From: Zygnema cylindricum
Lineage: Eukaryota; Streptophyta; Zygnematophyceae; Zygnematales; Zygnemataceae
Direction of reading: 5' to 3'
NCBI GenBank assembly: GCA_037447655.1
Contig: JBBHKE010002740.1
Coordinates: 1-64,000, forward strand
DNA length: 64,000 nt
Shown piece by piece: positions 52,369 through 63,298 of the stretch (its first letter is position 1; every line of letters begins with the position of its first letter). Both the position numbers and the translations under genes were made by a program. The notes beneath the pieces are model-generated. The model saw only the letters and a program-made list of their open reading frames with translations. It made no database searches and was not told the origin of the DNA.

Positions 52369-54477
52369 TTACCCTAAAGATGTATTCATAAAGGCTAAGC
52401 GAAAAAAACGACTTCGACGGTATGACAAGGAGTAATTCTCGACCCAACTTTTAATTACTTCCCATAAATGTAAAAGAGGAGATTCCGGCAAGACCTGCAA
52501 GAAAACGACAATATAAATATACGTTAGAATCCCATACTCCTTCAAGTTCCTCCATGATTTTATTATAAAGTTTGGCTAAACAATTGCTAACAACTCGCAA
52601 AAAAAAGAAGAAAAGAAAAGAAAAAGGAACGAGATGGCGACAAATAAGATTATCATTTGTTCTTAAGCAACCGTCAAAACCTCCTATCCAAAGTTAGAAG
52701 TTTTGCCATTAGAAAATCGAAGGACAAACTGACCGGTTGTTTTTTTTTTTTTTTCCCCACTTGTAAAGTACGGGCAATGAAGGTTTAGTATACATTTTAA
52801 CTCAAATTTAGCAAAAGAAAATGCAGTTTTTTACAGAGTACAAAGGGAACCATGTCTGCTTAAGTAAAATACATACCAAAAACATATGAAATGCTCTCAT
52901 TTTTCTCAATTAAAAATATGGTTGGTTCATCTGTTTACTTGTCCTGCTTGTAGAATCGTAGAAAAAAAAATAGATCATATAGTTGCATTGGTCATGGCCC
53001 AAAATAATGTATGTTTTTTGTCTTTATTACATCATCGTGTCCCCATTTCACAAGCTTATTCAATCAGGTTTGAGCATTCTTCTTTACCGATAAAGGGTGA
53101 ATTGTGGTGAAAATGAAAAACCAGGATTGAAATTAAAGGTTTCTCCAACAGATTTAAGGTCATAAAAAGTAGTTGAACTGTTTACCCTTTGCAAGTGTAT
53201 CATATGTTAATAGGCTTACACGTACAATACTTTTAAATCCATGATAAGAAATTGAGGAATGGTCATAATTTGTTACCGATTCAATGAATCCAATCAAGGG
53301 AAAGAAAAAACGAGTAGAGAGGGAATGTTATCTTTCACCACTACTTTTGGATATTTAGGTCTTACAAGAAGAAACCAAACCAAACAATATTACTTAAACG
53401 ATCAAAAAAAATGGAAAGTTTTCTTCCAGATTATGACGAAATTCTCAGTTTTTCTTTAAATTTCCCAACTTCCAAAACTTAAAAACATGTGCCATTGGAG
53501 TGAAAACACAAACCTGATCAGTATCGTGGCCAAATTCAAAAGCCGGAATTTTCAAATTAATACTGCCAACATACAAAAAGTCACACAACAACATTTTAAT
53601 TAATTTAAAAGTAAGGATTTAAGTCTCAACATCATTATAACGAGGAAAAGTCCAAAGATACGTTTGTTGCCTGGACCTTTCTCTCTCCCAATTCTTTTCC
53701 AAAACCACTCCATAAATACAGGAGTTTGTATAAGACAAGAAATGGCTGAACCGACATCTGAATAATGGTAATCGAAGTACCATTATTTGGTAATATAATG
53801 GTAATCCGATTTATAAAGAACCACACATTTGTATTTTTATTTTTATGTACCCCAAAAAGGCGAAAGTAAGAATACTAAATATTACAAGTAAAAAAAAATT
53901 CAAAAATTCAAAATAGAAATCCTTTCAAAATAGAAATCCTAAAAGGCCAAAAGCAGAAACCCTAAAAACTCTCAAAAGGGAAGAAAGAGAGGGAGGCAGA
54001 GAGGGGGAGAGAGGGAGGGAGAAAGCGCCTTTCTATACCTGCTTCGACATTGCCATATTGAATCATTCACATTTTCAACAAAATTGATTCGTAAGTCCGG
54101 ATGTTCGTGTAAAACTCTATCGATGGCCCCTTTCATCAGTTGATTCTGGAGACACCAAAAAAATTGATGGAAGAATTGAAGAATTAATACCATACTGTAC
54201 CTCACTTAATATACAATATGCATAGAAAAAACAGGACAGACACACCTTCTTATGTCCATATATACATATATATATACATACATGTACGTATATATGCATA
54301 TATGTCTGTATCTATACATATGTATACGTATATATACATATATACACATATATATACGTATATATACACGTATATATATACACACACACACACACGTGTA
54401 TATATACATATATATATACATACATATATATGCATATATATATATACATATATACATATATACATACATATATATAC

Positions 54478-54512
<35 letters not shown>

Positions 54513-57500
54513 TGTATATCATAAAACCATTTCCTACGAGAATATCAAGATAAGAAAACAGTAGAAATTTTATCCGACCCAGAGGGGTTGTTACGATTGG
54601 AGCTTACCTTCAGTAAGTCTTTTACCACATTAGAACAATGGGCTGAATTATCCACCCTCTCCCTCCCTCCCCCCCCCCCCCCCCCCCCCCCCCCCCAAAA
54701 ACCCGCCCAAATAATACTTGTAAGCACACTTGTAATTTCTATCCTACCAATCCACTGCCATCACAAACATGGTTCACAAGCTAAATGGAAAACGGGAAAA
54801 ACACCTTATCTATATAACCAAAACAGGATTAAAAAGGAAAAAGGGAAAAAAAAAAGAATAAATTGAAAAGAAACGTACAGTCAATCGCACTCAGAGGAAT
54901 ATCTGTAGGGACCATTGGCCCAATTTTTGCAATCTCCAGTCTTTCTTCATTGCTGCCTTGGAAGTTGCCTGGAAGCTTCACATTCACACGTGTGAGACAA
55001 ACAATAATTATCCCCTCCTATACACATAAAATTCACATGTAATTTTGATATAAACCCTTTTTAACTTCATGCGGTTTCAGTCAAGTTTTTTGATAGGAGT
55101 TTCAGTTGAAAAGGAGAGGAGATCGCCTAAAAGAGGCAGACAATGAAAAGAAGTAGGTAATCTTGTTGATATAGCTACTTTATTAAATCTCAAGCTAACA
55201 GACACAAGAGTGTGGAACTTTCATCAATTGATCATACATCAAATATACATTATATCATACATCATTTCATCAAGTCAGATGCGTCAAACTCCAATCCAAG
55301 AAAACAAAAACTAGAAAAANNNNNNNNNNTACATGGCTTAAAGTCCATGGGCTATTAGCTATATAGCGGAGCTATATAGCTAATAGTTTTTTTTTTTTTT
55401 AAATGCCTCGATATATTGACGATACGATATATCGGCGATATATCGGCTAAACATCGCGATATTTAGATAATCGATATATCGAGGCGATATATCGATTATC
55501 GGGTACCTGAAATTCGGTACATATCGAATATCGGCTATTGGTCCTCGATACCCAACACTACCAGAAAGTATCAAAACGGAGATGGGCGACCGTGATTGGC
55601 CAATGAGAGCACAGAAAGCCACGTGTCAAAATTTGAAAAACCACGGGATGTGACAGCGCAAGCTTCAAAAAAACCTCCAGAGTGACGACAAATCACTTAC
55701 GACAAAAGACAGTAATTGGTTTATTCACTTATTGCGACCGGGCCGTCGATTCGCAATCACAGCGACAGGTAACGATTCCCTAAACGACAAAGTTTAGTAC
55801 TAAAACAGTGACAAATAGTGTGAGGAGTTTATTTTATATTGACGACGTTTTCTTTGGTTGAAGTGCGAGTTTTAGGGTTTTTGTTTTCGGGATTTTCCAT
55901 GCTTACTTGGATCCAAGAAAAAATCTGTACATACCAGCGCGACGCGACGGATAGAAAGCGCCAACAAAGAACGTTGGTATATATAATTAAAATTGAATGT
56001 AATGTGTGTGTGTGTATATATATAAGTACACATATATATGTATATATATGTGTGTAATTGTGTATATATATATATATGTCTATATATATGTATATGCATA
56101 TAAATATTAGTGTTGTGTATCAGTAAAAAACTTATCGCGATAACACCGATACCGATAGTTATCGGTTAACGAACGGTCAGAGGTTCCGATATATCGGTCT
56201 GGAACCAACAAATTCCATATCGGCGATAACTTTCAAAATATATAGTATGCATACAATAGTACTTTATAACATACTGTATTATTTTATTGATTTTATATAG
56301 CGTGGCATGCCTCGTATGAAAATCTGTTCCGTCAAAGTTTAACTGAAATTTATTACGGTAAACGCAACACATAAACGTTGGCCGGTTAACTGAAAAAAAA
56401 ATTTACGGCGACGTACGGAAATTTACTAAAAAACTGGTGAACATGGAACTGGAAGAGGACGGCGGACACAAAAGTACAACGGACGCAAAATAACATTCTA
56501 CGCGCCGCCGGAATCGAACGGACGACTTGGAATGAGAAAACACGAACGGACGGGCCAGCGTGAGCGCCGACATCCCGGAATGGCTCTTTTGACAGCTTTT
56601 GCCAAAAAAGCCGACAGATTGACACGTGGCAGGTCCCCAGTGGATCTAAAGGAATTAAGGGACAAAGCCATGGCGTCGGATGTGAAAGGTACATCGTTTT
56701 TACTGGATCCGTATCAAAATCGTACGGATTTCATGGCGGCTACGGTATTTTCTATGCTTGTACACGTCCGGAGAATATGACGTACAGTTGAGTGTACAGA
56801 CCGTACATTTATCTGTACGGTCAGTACAGTTATCGCCGATAATTATCGTTATCGGCATTATCGCTGATAAATACCCGATATTATCGGCTACTTATCGGCG
56901 ATAACATCGATGTCGATATATCGTACCGATATATCGATTATCGGATACCTGAAAAAAGGCCCATATCGGTTATCGACAAATCCTTACCGATACACAACAC
57001 TAATAAATATGTTAATATACACATATATATATACACACACATTGCATTCAATTTTAATTATATCATATATATAGCTCACTTATCTTGTACAAATGAAGGG
57101 AATTGGATATGCTATATTAAGAAAGAGCCTGAAATTATAAAGAAATTAGGTTAAATATTTAGCTAAAGACTCTGTGCAATATAGTGTAGATTTTGTTTTT
57201 TGTGCCCCGTGCTTACGCAGAATGGTTTAGACCAACTTAAGCGAAATATAAGGATTCATACTTTATTTTTTTATCCTATACTTGCCTATCTTCGCACGAA
57301 AACTAGATTGGTTGTCGCCTTGTCGGTGAGTAACTAAAAATTTCGGTTGCGATGCCTTCCCAACAAAATGCAAGTGTACGACAAAATAGTCCAGAAATAA
57401 TGTTTTTTTTACTACATGTAACAATAAAAGCAGATCGAACTTGTTTGTAAAGGGGTATTTAGGTGTTATGAATATAGAGTACTAAATTTGGCGGACGTCC

Positions 57501-60500
57501 GCGAAAGAATCGCGCGATTTAGAGTCCTATTTCAAAAGATATAGCGATGGGTGTATTTAGGTGACAGCTAGGGGTCAAAATAATAGGTGGGAAACATTGA
57601 AACGGGTTAAGGGTCAAAGTAGTCGCGGAATTTAAGGCGTTTGTCTATATAAAGTACTAATATTGGTTTGGTACATATTATGGTTCGTTTCGTACGATTT
57701 TTAGTACGAAACGTCATAATTCAAATTTGTAAGTTTCGTAGGTAGTTTCGCAAGTTAAATTCGCGACGCACGATCGTGCGAAGTCGCGTTTCGATTTGCG
57801 TGCACTTTTGCACGTAAATGCTACGTAGTAAAATGTAGTGTTTGATTGGTTAGTAAATGATATGTAGTTAGGGGGAGATTTCGCACGCTTTTGCATTGGA
57901 CAGTCCGAGTCCTTGCTGATCAATGATTGGCCCAAGTAAAAGCCTGTTCAAACGGAGCTTTGACTCTGGCTTGGCTAGTCCAGGGCGACGATGGATAAAT
58001 AGTGAAGTGTAAGAGGAGAGTAGACATCTTTTCTTTTGGAAAAGTTTGTGGAAATTCCGGGTGATCTTGGTCCTGAGCGATTAATACCAAATTGGAGGAA
58101 AGGCATTTTGCATTGAAATCTCTTACTAACTAAATAGTGTTTTAGTAGTTAAGAGATAGAATTATTAAGAGTGGAGGGTAGTGGAAAACACTTTAATAAG
58201 AAGGGTTGAGCCACGAGGGCAAGAGACCAAGCTAATGTTATGTGGACAAAAGCTACTTCTAATTTAAAGTTGATCCTTATGTGAGTGTTGTCCAATGTGG
58301 ATGTGTATTTTCCAATGTGTGGAATGTGTGGTTGGGAATGTTTGTAGTAATGGGATTTTTTGAGAGGTAGGAGATCCTGTTACATATGGTATCAAAGCTT
58401 GGTTAGAAACCAGGGAGAAGTTTGCTCACTCGAATATCGACTGCCGTGACCGGTGAGGGTGCTCTAACCTGTGTCAGTAGAACCACAATGTGAAGTGGTA
58501 GGGGATTGGAGGGAAACTGAGTGATCACACTGCCAGCGGCCGCTGGTTAGATGTGGGGCGTGCTTAGTTCCTCAGGACTAAGGCGGGGTGGGTAGTGTAG
58601 CCACCGCTGAAGCTCACTCCAATTACCTAGAGGCCAAACAAACTTGCATTCTCCTAGCAATGATTCATGTGTAGAGGAAGGGCTTGTAGCCATGAAGGGT
58701 GTGTCTGGTTTGCTTTGGGCTTCATTGTGAAGTTGGTTGTTTGTGGGATTTCGTGAGAGTTTCCTCTTTACACAATTGATTATCATGGCAACTGCTGGTG
58801 CTTCTTCATCTTCTTCAGTGGCACCAGCTGCCTCAAATCAACAAAAAGTACAAATTTATGAGCAACGCCCAACTTAATTTTGGCTCAAGCAAGCCAGAAG
58901 GTATCGATCTGACAAAAGAACCTCAAGCAAGCAAAGTACTTTTGAAAGTCAGAAACGAACTTGATAAAAATTGATTTCTCCTCTGGAAGTTTCTCATCCA
59001 CTTCCTATAGTTGAAGTGATTTCCCTCCTGCAGATACATTAATATCAACTTGGCTGTTTCGCTCAAAAGTCTTCATAATTTTCAAATGGTGAAGCAAACA
59101 CATGTTTGTAAGGATCTTCTTCTATGAACTTGTAACTAATTGTAAAGGAATTTTGCATCTCAATTTTTATGAAGGAATTGTGAAACAACCCAAATTTCGA
59201 AGCTTGAATTCATGGCTTAGCAAGTCTATGAGAGAAAAAATGGAGGAGTTTAATTACAATTGTAGTAGGTGTGCTCTTGCAGTCTTTATGGAAAACCATG
59301 ACCGGCCAATACTGTGTTAACCTAGGAAATTGTTTACAGAACTAAAACTATTAGCTTCATGTTTCCTTCCAGTCCATTGAAGGTGTTTATGATAATAAGT
59401 AAGGTATAACCAACCTGCTAAAAAGCTAGGATCCCTCCCATTGACAGCAGCAATCTCGTGGTGTCAGACAGTCTGCGTGCCAGTCTTGCATACAAAGCGT
59501 CAATTTAACAAAAAAATAGCATAAAAGTGAAGATAAAAAAGAAAGATAAAGAAAAAAAAAGATAAAGACACGTAGCCTAATAGCCAGTTTGGCTTTATGT
59601 TAAATTATAATCACATATACAACTGTCGTGAGTATGGTTTCTGAAGTCTTACAAACAAATTTAGCATCTTTTAAATTATTTTTTTTGTTAGTGCGGCTCT
59701 TTAACTCACGTGCAATCTGAAGTGGCGAAGGGCGGTAACCCTGCACCGGAAATGCCCTCAATTGAGTAAAACGCATGTTAGTACTATAGAAAATTTATTT
59801 GTTTGAGGAGCAAGTAATAGGGGCATCCATCAGGTTCCATTGGCCCTTCAAAAACCCTCTTCAAATTGAATATTCTCAGCCAATTTGACAGTGTACCTAG
59901 TTTTGTCTGTTGATGTTTGAAGCAGTCTTCCATATACTTCTTAAAACACTTTTGCAACACTAAGTATCACATGCTGTAAACAGTCAATATTGCAGATGAC
60001 TTAAAAAGATGTTATATCTTTTATAAAATCATGAAAGCATTCGAAGCGAGTTTACTATGCCTCCACTGAATAATCAGGCCACATTGTCCTGTTTTATATT
60101 CTTCAAGGATATTTCTCAAACCGTTCTACCTTCTAAAGATTCAATGAAACCAAACATCATTAAAATACCTTCAGGTCATAAACTTTCACTTCTTTTCAGT
60201 CGTTCATAGTCCTTTAAGCAAGCACCTTCAGTATACAGCAATTCAAATTAAACACATATCCTAGCCAAGTGGTCCTTGGCAAACATTGGGAACATCAAAA
60301 TGTCATACAAGTTAATTCGTTTTCACATAAGAATCAAAACAATAGAAGCAAAGGTTTTTTATTCTATCGGCAACATAAACACCATAAATAAAGCAGAAAA
60401 TAATGTTAAAGTTTTAGACACAAAAAGTGTGTCGGCCGAGGCTGGAACTTTGCTTCACAATTGCAGGTTAATTAAAGAGTGAAACCAGAGTGAAAATAGA

Positions 60501-63298
60501 GTGCAAACAGAGCGGAAACCGAGTGAAACAACATACAAAGAGAGTGCAAACAGAGTAGAAACAGAGTGGAAATAGAGTGGAAACAGAGAAAACAGAGAAA
60601 AAACATAGAGAAAACAGAGTGAAGACATGAACACCTGTGATGCAGCCACAGTGAGCCACATGAGCAGAGGAGTGTGCGGATGAAGTATTGCATCTTCGAT
60701 GGCAATAATGGTCAACCGGCGCAAGTATTCCACAAGCCCGTTTTTCAGCCCACTGTTATCCTGTACAACCAGGAAGCATAGAAGCAATTTGAATTTCCAG
60801 CACTTGACAAAGTAATTGATATTGAAGATTTAGCTAAATTGGTAAGGAAAGGTACCAATGCTTATGAAATTGTTGTGACCGATGGGCCTCTCACCTTGAT
60901 TAAATGTACAGCCACACGGATTGCAGACTCATAACGGCCCAATCGGACGTTTTTCTGAAGACTGCTCTTCAGTAGCTGCAGAAGCAATGAATACCAGCAT
61001 AAGGCCTCCAAAACTTTGAATAGATTATTAAAACCACCAGCAAAAGCCTTTAAAAGTTTGAATAGCTTATTATAAGCTTATAATTACCACCATAAGGTCT
61101 TCAATAGTTTGAATAGCTTATTATAAGTACCAGCATAAGGCCTCCAAAAGTTTGAATGGCTTATTATAATTATCAGCATAAGGCTTCAAAAGGGTAAAAT
61201 CGCTTATCATAACTCTTAGCATAAGGCCTTCCAAAGTTTAGGTAGCTTATTTGTGATAGCATCATAAAGCAAAAGCCAGCAAATGCAACAGAACAAGGTC
61301 GGCAACAAGAAATCAGAGCTAACACCAGTAACACGCACCGAAGGTTTTCTAAAAGGTTTATCACACACCGAAGGCGAGAAGCGTCCCTTGATAGCAAGAT
61401 TGGCATTGCTCATCAGAGTAGAATCTTCCCAATTCAGGACATCATTGTTCTCTAACGGCACGTTGGTGGATAAATGCTGAGTGACAGAGCTCTCTTTTTC
61501 AGCATAATTGAAGTCTCTGGGAGACTCCCATTGAATTTCTTCATTGCCTGCACAAGTCAAGTGACAAGCAAAGCCTTTTCCCGTTTTTTTTCTCTTGCCG
61601 AACAATCCCAGCATACAAAAGGAAACGGATTCTTCATAATCCAAAAGTTTCACTACATTTCAGGAGCAGGCTCCTTATTTACATACCACTATCCAGAACA
61701 ATTTACAAGCCATTGAATGCAGATTGTTCAATGGAAACTAGATTATAGTAGCAGATTTATCTCTGCCTACTTTTGCTGGTCGATTTCACCATGCCGTTTT
61801 TTGTTTTGTTCACCATCAATACTGCTTATTCACATTGTCCTCCAGGAGACAAAGTAACAGGAGTTCCAGTAACTCAGCTTGACAAGTAAAGTATAAATAA
61901 ACAGTTGCGCACTTAGTTTTACAGCCAATCGCTGCAAATGCAGTTCGCAAAGCATACCCTCGTGAAATATGTGTGCAACGACGTCGCCAACTACTCTGAT
62001 TTTGAATATCTGCTCACTTATGAAGCAATTATACATACACTTACTGTCGATACTGCCCCACGAATCATCTAAAACGCAAAAAAAAAAAGGTTTTTCACTA
62101 AAAGGTACAATTATCTGCATGATTACTATGATTACTGCATCACTAACGCAATTTTCTGCGCACGTATAATTCCCTTAATAGGACTAAGCAATAGTACAAA
62201 GCAACAGTCCAAAGCAGTCCAAAGTAATGGTCAAGATTCACATCATTATCATCATCATCATCATTTGCTGATGGCCGAAGCAACTCACAGGGTTCCTGCG
62301 TCCAAGTACAGTGAAATTTCCCAGCCTCCTGTTTCAGGCTGGACCACAAACAAGATCATTATGTTTCCAGCGGGTTTAAAGCCATAAACCAAAATGGGCA
62401 TGGAACAAGGATTTTCAACAAAATTGTCAGTGGTTTATTAGTATAAACAAGTACTCGACAAAAACATGGTTAAAATGAAACTGTGTGGATAGAGGTGGTC
62501 CACAAAAAGAAAATATGCATGAAACCGATTCAACGCAATCTCATATCCGAAAAACACACCTGTGCATTTGAAATTTGCTCCAATTTCAACATCTGTTTTT
62601 CACATTTGTCTTACTTCCAATTCGAATTACAATTTAGTTATTTAGTTGTTTAGTTTATTCGGTTTCGCTCTCCATTCAAATTTAGGTAGGCACCATTTTA
62701 GTTACATCCAAGTAATCTAATTCCAATTCCATTTCCAATTTATTTCTAGGGGGCAGTCTTACTGGAACCGCTGCCTTTGAGCTTACACTTTAAAGTTGGG
62801 CTTTGACCTCTCTCTTTGTGATGCCATAAGTATGTGCAGAGCATTCCTCTTCGAAATATCTGACTGAGAAGTATCTTCTTGATGACACAATCTTACGGCC
62901 TTTTGAAAATCACATTTTTTTTTATTTGATTCTTGCTCAGAAGAAGGCGGGCTCAGTGGAGGTCTAAAACTAAGAGCTTGAGTAGATTGTGATGAAGATG
63001 GTATTTTTACAAAATAGAGTGACAGCTTCTTTTGAGGTTTTGGATTTTGGCGAGATTTACTACTACTAGGGTTGGCTGACAAATTCTGCGGCGAAATGAA
63101 AGAACAACTCCTATTTTTAGACTCCAACTCTGGACCATCTTCGTGTCTATTCCTTTTTTTATTTGGTTCAAATGGCGATAAGCCATTTTCAAGGGTAGAA
63201 GAGCTGTCTTTGGAAAAAGGAGGGCAAATAGTCTCTGTTTTAGAGAGAAAATTGTTCTTTTCCAAGGATCCGTCAACATCAAGCTTAGAAAGGGACAT
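52369..63298 (-). CDS. PIP-box protein of unrecognised family, about 11 exons (~461 aa)
   Basis: I do not recognise a named gene. The ATG is at 63298 and the likely stop TAA at 52369-52371. Exons 5' to 3': 63298-62787, 62338-62289, 61547-61369, 60975-60895, 60760-60635, 59740-59710, 54968-54879, 54642-54608, 54145-54039, 53562-53514, 52494-52369. All junctions are GT-AG and phases agree; the sum, 1,386 nt, is divisible by three. The N-terminal ~170 residues are Ser/Pro/Lys-rich and disordered, with a PIP box at 89-96 and NALHILM at 152-158. Residues ~248-316 are helical ([20 protein letters not shown], then [16 protein letters not shown]). Further on are [18 protein letters not shown] (residues 353-370) and a final segment with [16 protein letters not shown]. 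The role is inferred as nuclear and PCNA-linked. A missing exon is possible between 54969 and 59709. Confidence 0.72.
54250..54514. repeat. Long TA/CA/TG compound microsatellite
   Basis: About 265 bp of ATATATACATATAT and CACACACA units in an intron of the second gene. It generates many false open frames on both strands. A smaller one lies at 56005-56107, next to the hAT insertion. Confidence 0.95.
54661..54696. repeat. Poly-C tract
   Basis: CCCTCCCTCC followed by about 26 C, inside the polypyrimidine side of an intron between exons 54968-54879 and 54642-54608. Length is unreliable in short-read assemblies. Confidence 0.9.
55320..55329. other. Assembly gap (10 N)
   Basis: Ten unresolved bases lie in the large intron of the second gene. 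The true gap length is unknown; ten is likely a placeholder. It sits directly before a perfect hairpin and a truncated hAT copy, so repeat collapse is the likely cause. Confidence 0.99.
55352..55386. repeat. Perfect 16-bp inverted repeat with 3-nt loop
   Basis: CTATTAGCTATATAGC is followed by GGA and then GCTATATAGCTAATAG, an exact reverse complement. It lies between the N gap and the poly-T start of the hAT fragment. It may be a genuine hairpin or an artefact of joining reads across the gap. Confidence 0.85.
55387..55560. mobile_element. Truncated hAT element, family B (3' end only)
   Basis: From the poly-T run to the terminal CCTCGATACCCAACACTA this matches the last ~165 bp of the intact copy at 19655-20460, in the same orientation and with few changes. 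The left part is missing, replaced by the gap region. The 8 bases after the end (CCAGAAAG) should be its target duplication, but the partner is not visible. Confidence 0.85.
56108..57002. mobile_element. Non-autonomous hAT element, family A, intact
   Basis: It starts TAGTGTTGTGTATC and ends CCGATACACAACACTA, giving matching terminal inverted repeats. Identical 8-mers ATAAATAT flank it at 56100-56107 and 57003-57010, the hAT target duplication. Both ends carry many TATCGGTATCGG and CGATATATCGG motifs. The 895-bp body has one plus-strand open frame (56532-56780) without transposase features. Its ends are shared with the fragment at 1-194; family B (19655-20460) has similar but distinct ends. 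Confidence 0.92.
57001..58370. other. Intron sequence of the second gene with hairpins, no gene seen
   Basis: Between the hAT element and the LTR remnant the sequence is rich in TTCGTACGAAA-type motifs. Clear palindromes are GTTTCGTAC/GTACGAAAC (57687-57712) and CGCGAC-GCACGATCGTGC-...-GTCGCG (57762-57788). ATCTCTTA ... TAAGAGAT (about 58118-58158) forms another stem. These may be ends of further degraded transposons. Confidence 0.45.
58371..58877 (+). mobile_element. Degraded LTR-retroelement 5' region: LTR end, primer site, gag-like start
   Basis: The sequence CCTGTTACA (ending 58384) is followed two bases later by TGGTATCAAAGC (58387-58398), which matches the initiator-tRNA primer-binding site TGGTATCAGAGC except for one base. 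A ~390-nt leader then precedes an ATG at 58785 opening [17 protein letters not shown], the low-complexity style of a Copia gag start, which stops after 30 codons at 58875-58877. No protease, integrase or reverse transcriptase follows. The upstream LTR edge could not be defined. Confidence 0.4.
58878..59709. other. Intron sequence of the second gene, unresolved exon candidate near 59415-59530
   Basis: Mostly non-coding. On the minus strand at about 59415-59530 one frame reads [19 protein letters not shown] and another [14 protein letters not shown]. Neither could be spliced in phase with both neighbours: one meets a stop before any GT, the other needs a different incoming phase. I leave it out of the gene model. 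Confidence 0.35.
60477..60622. repeat. Short-unit minisatellite (AGAGTGNAAAC type)
   Basis: About a dozen imperfect copies of a 10-12 bp unit such as CAGAGTGGAAAC and TAGAGTGCAAAC. It lies in the intron just downstream of exon 60760-60635. Confidence 0.85.
60635..60975 (-). other. Second gene: conserved helical core (residues ~248-316)
   Basis: Two exons, 60975-60895 and 60760-60635, each a whole number of codons, encode [20 protein letters not shown] and then [18 protein letters not shown] with [11 protein letters not shown]. The pattern of a Q-K-N-V-R-L-G-R helix followed by R-R-L-(hydrophobic)4-E-D recalls the helical C-terminal part of MgsA/RarA-type AAA+ proteins (RRL...EDIG). No Walker motifs are present, so this is not an ATPase. 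The conservation of the splice signals and the high density of hydrophobic residues support real coding. Confidence 0.65.
60991..61252. repeat. ~45-50 bp minisatellite filling intron 3 of the second gene
   Basis: Six imperfect tandem copies of a unit like CAGCATAAGGCCTCCAAAAG followed by TTTGAATAGCTTATTATAA. The array occupies most of the 393-bp intron between exons 61547-61369 and 60975-60895. Confidence 0.85.
63011..63034 (-). other. PCNA-interacting peptide (PIP box) in the second gene
   Basis: The eight residues QKKLSLYF match the PIP-box consensus Q-x-x-(L/I/M)-x-x-(F/Y)-(F/Y) exactly. They sit in a disordered, basic stretch ([13 protein letters not shown]), the usual context for a functional PIP box. 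Such boxes bind the interdomain loop pocket of the sliding clamp PCNA in replication and repair proteins. Confidence 0.7.

Larger units (their letters stand above)
52369..54968 (-). other. Second gene: C-terminal exons (residues ~327-461)
   Basis: Five exons: 54968-54879, 54642-54608, 54145-54039, 53562-53514 and 52494-52369. They join as [67 protein letters not shown] and [20 protein letters not shown]. The third exon ends phase 2 and the fourth begins with the completing base, which supports the chain. The last exon may end at TAA (52369-52371), or might splice at the GT two bases earlier; I prefer the stop. Confidence 0.65.

Noticed and set aside
54206-54553. Several overlapping open frames on both strands rich in Tyr/Ile/His/Thr or Cys/Val
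   Set aside because: They are translations of the TA/CA microsatellite.
56532-56780. Plus-strand 82-aa frame inside the hAT-A element
   Set aside because: No transposase motif or splice support; it lies in the body of a non-autonomous element.
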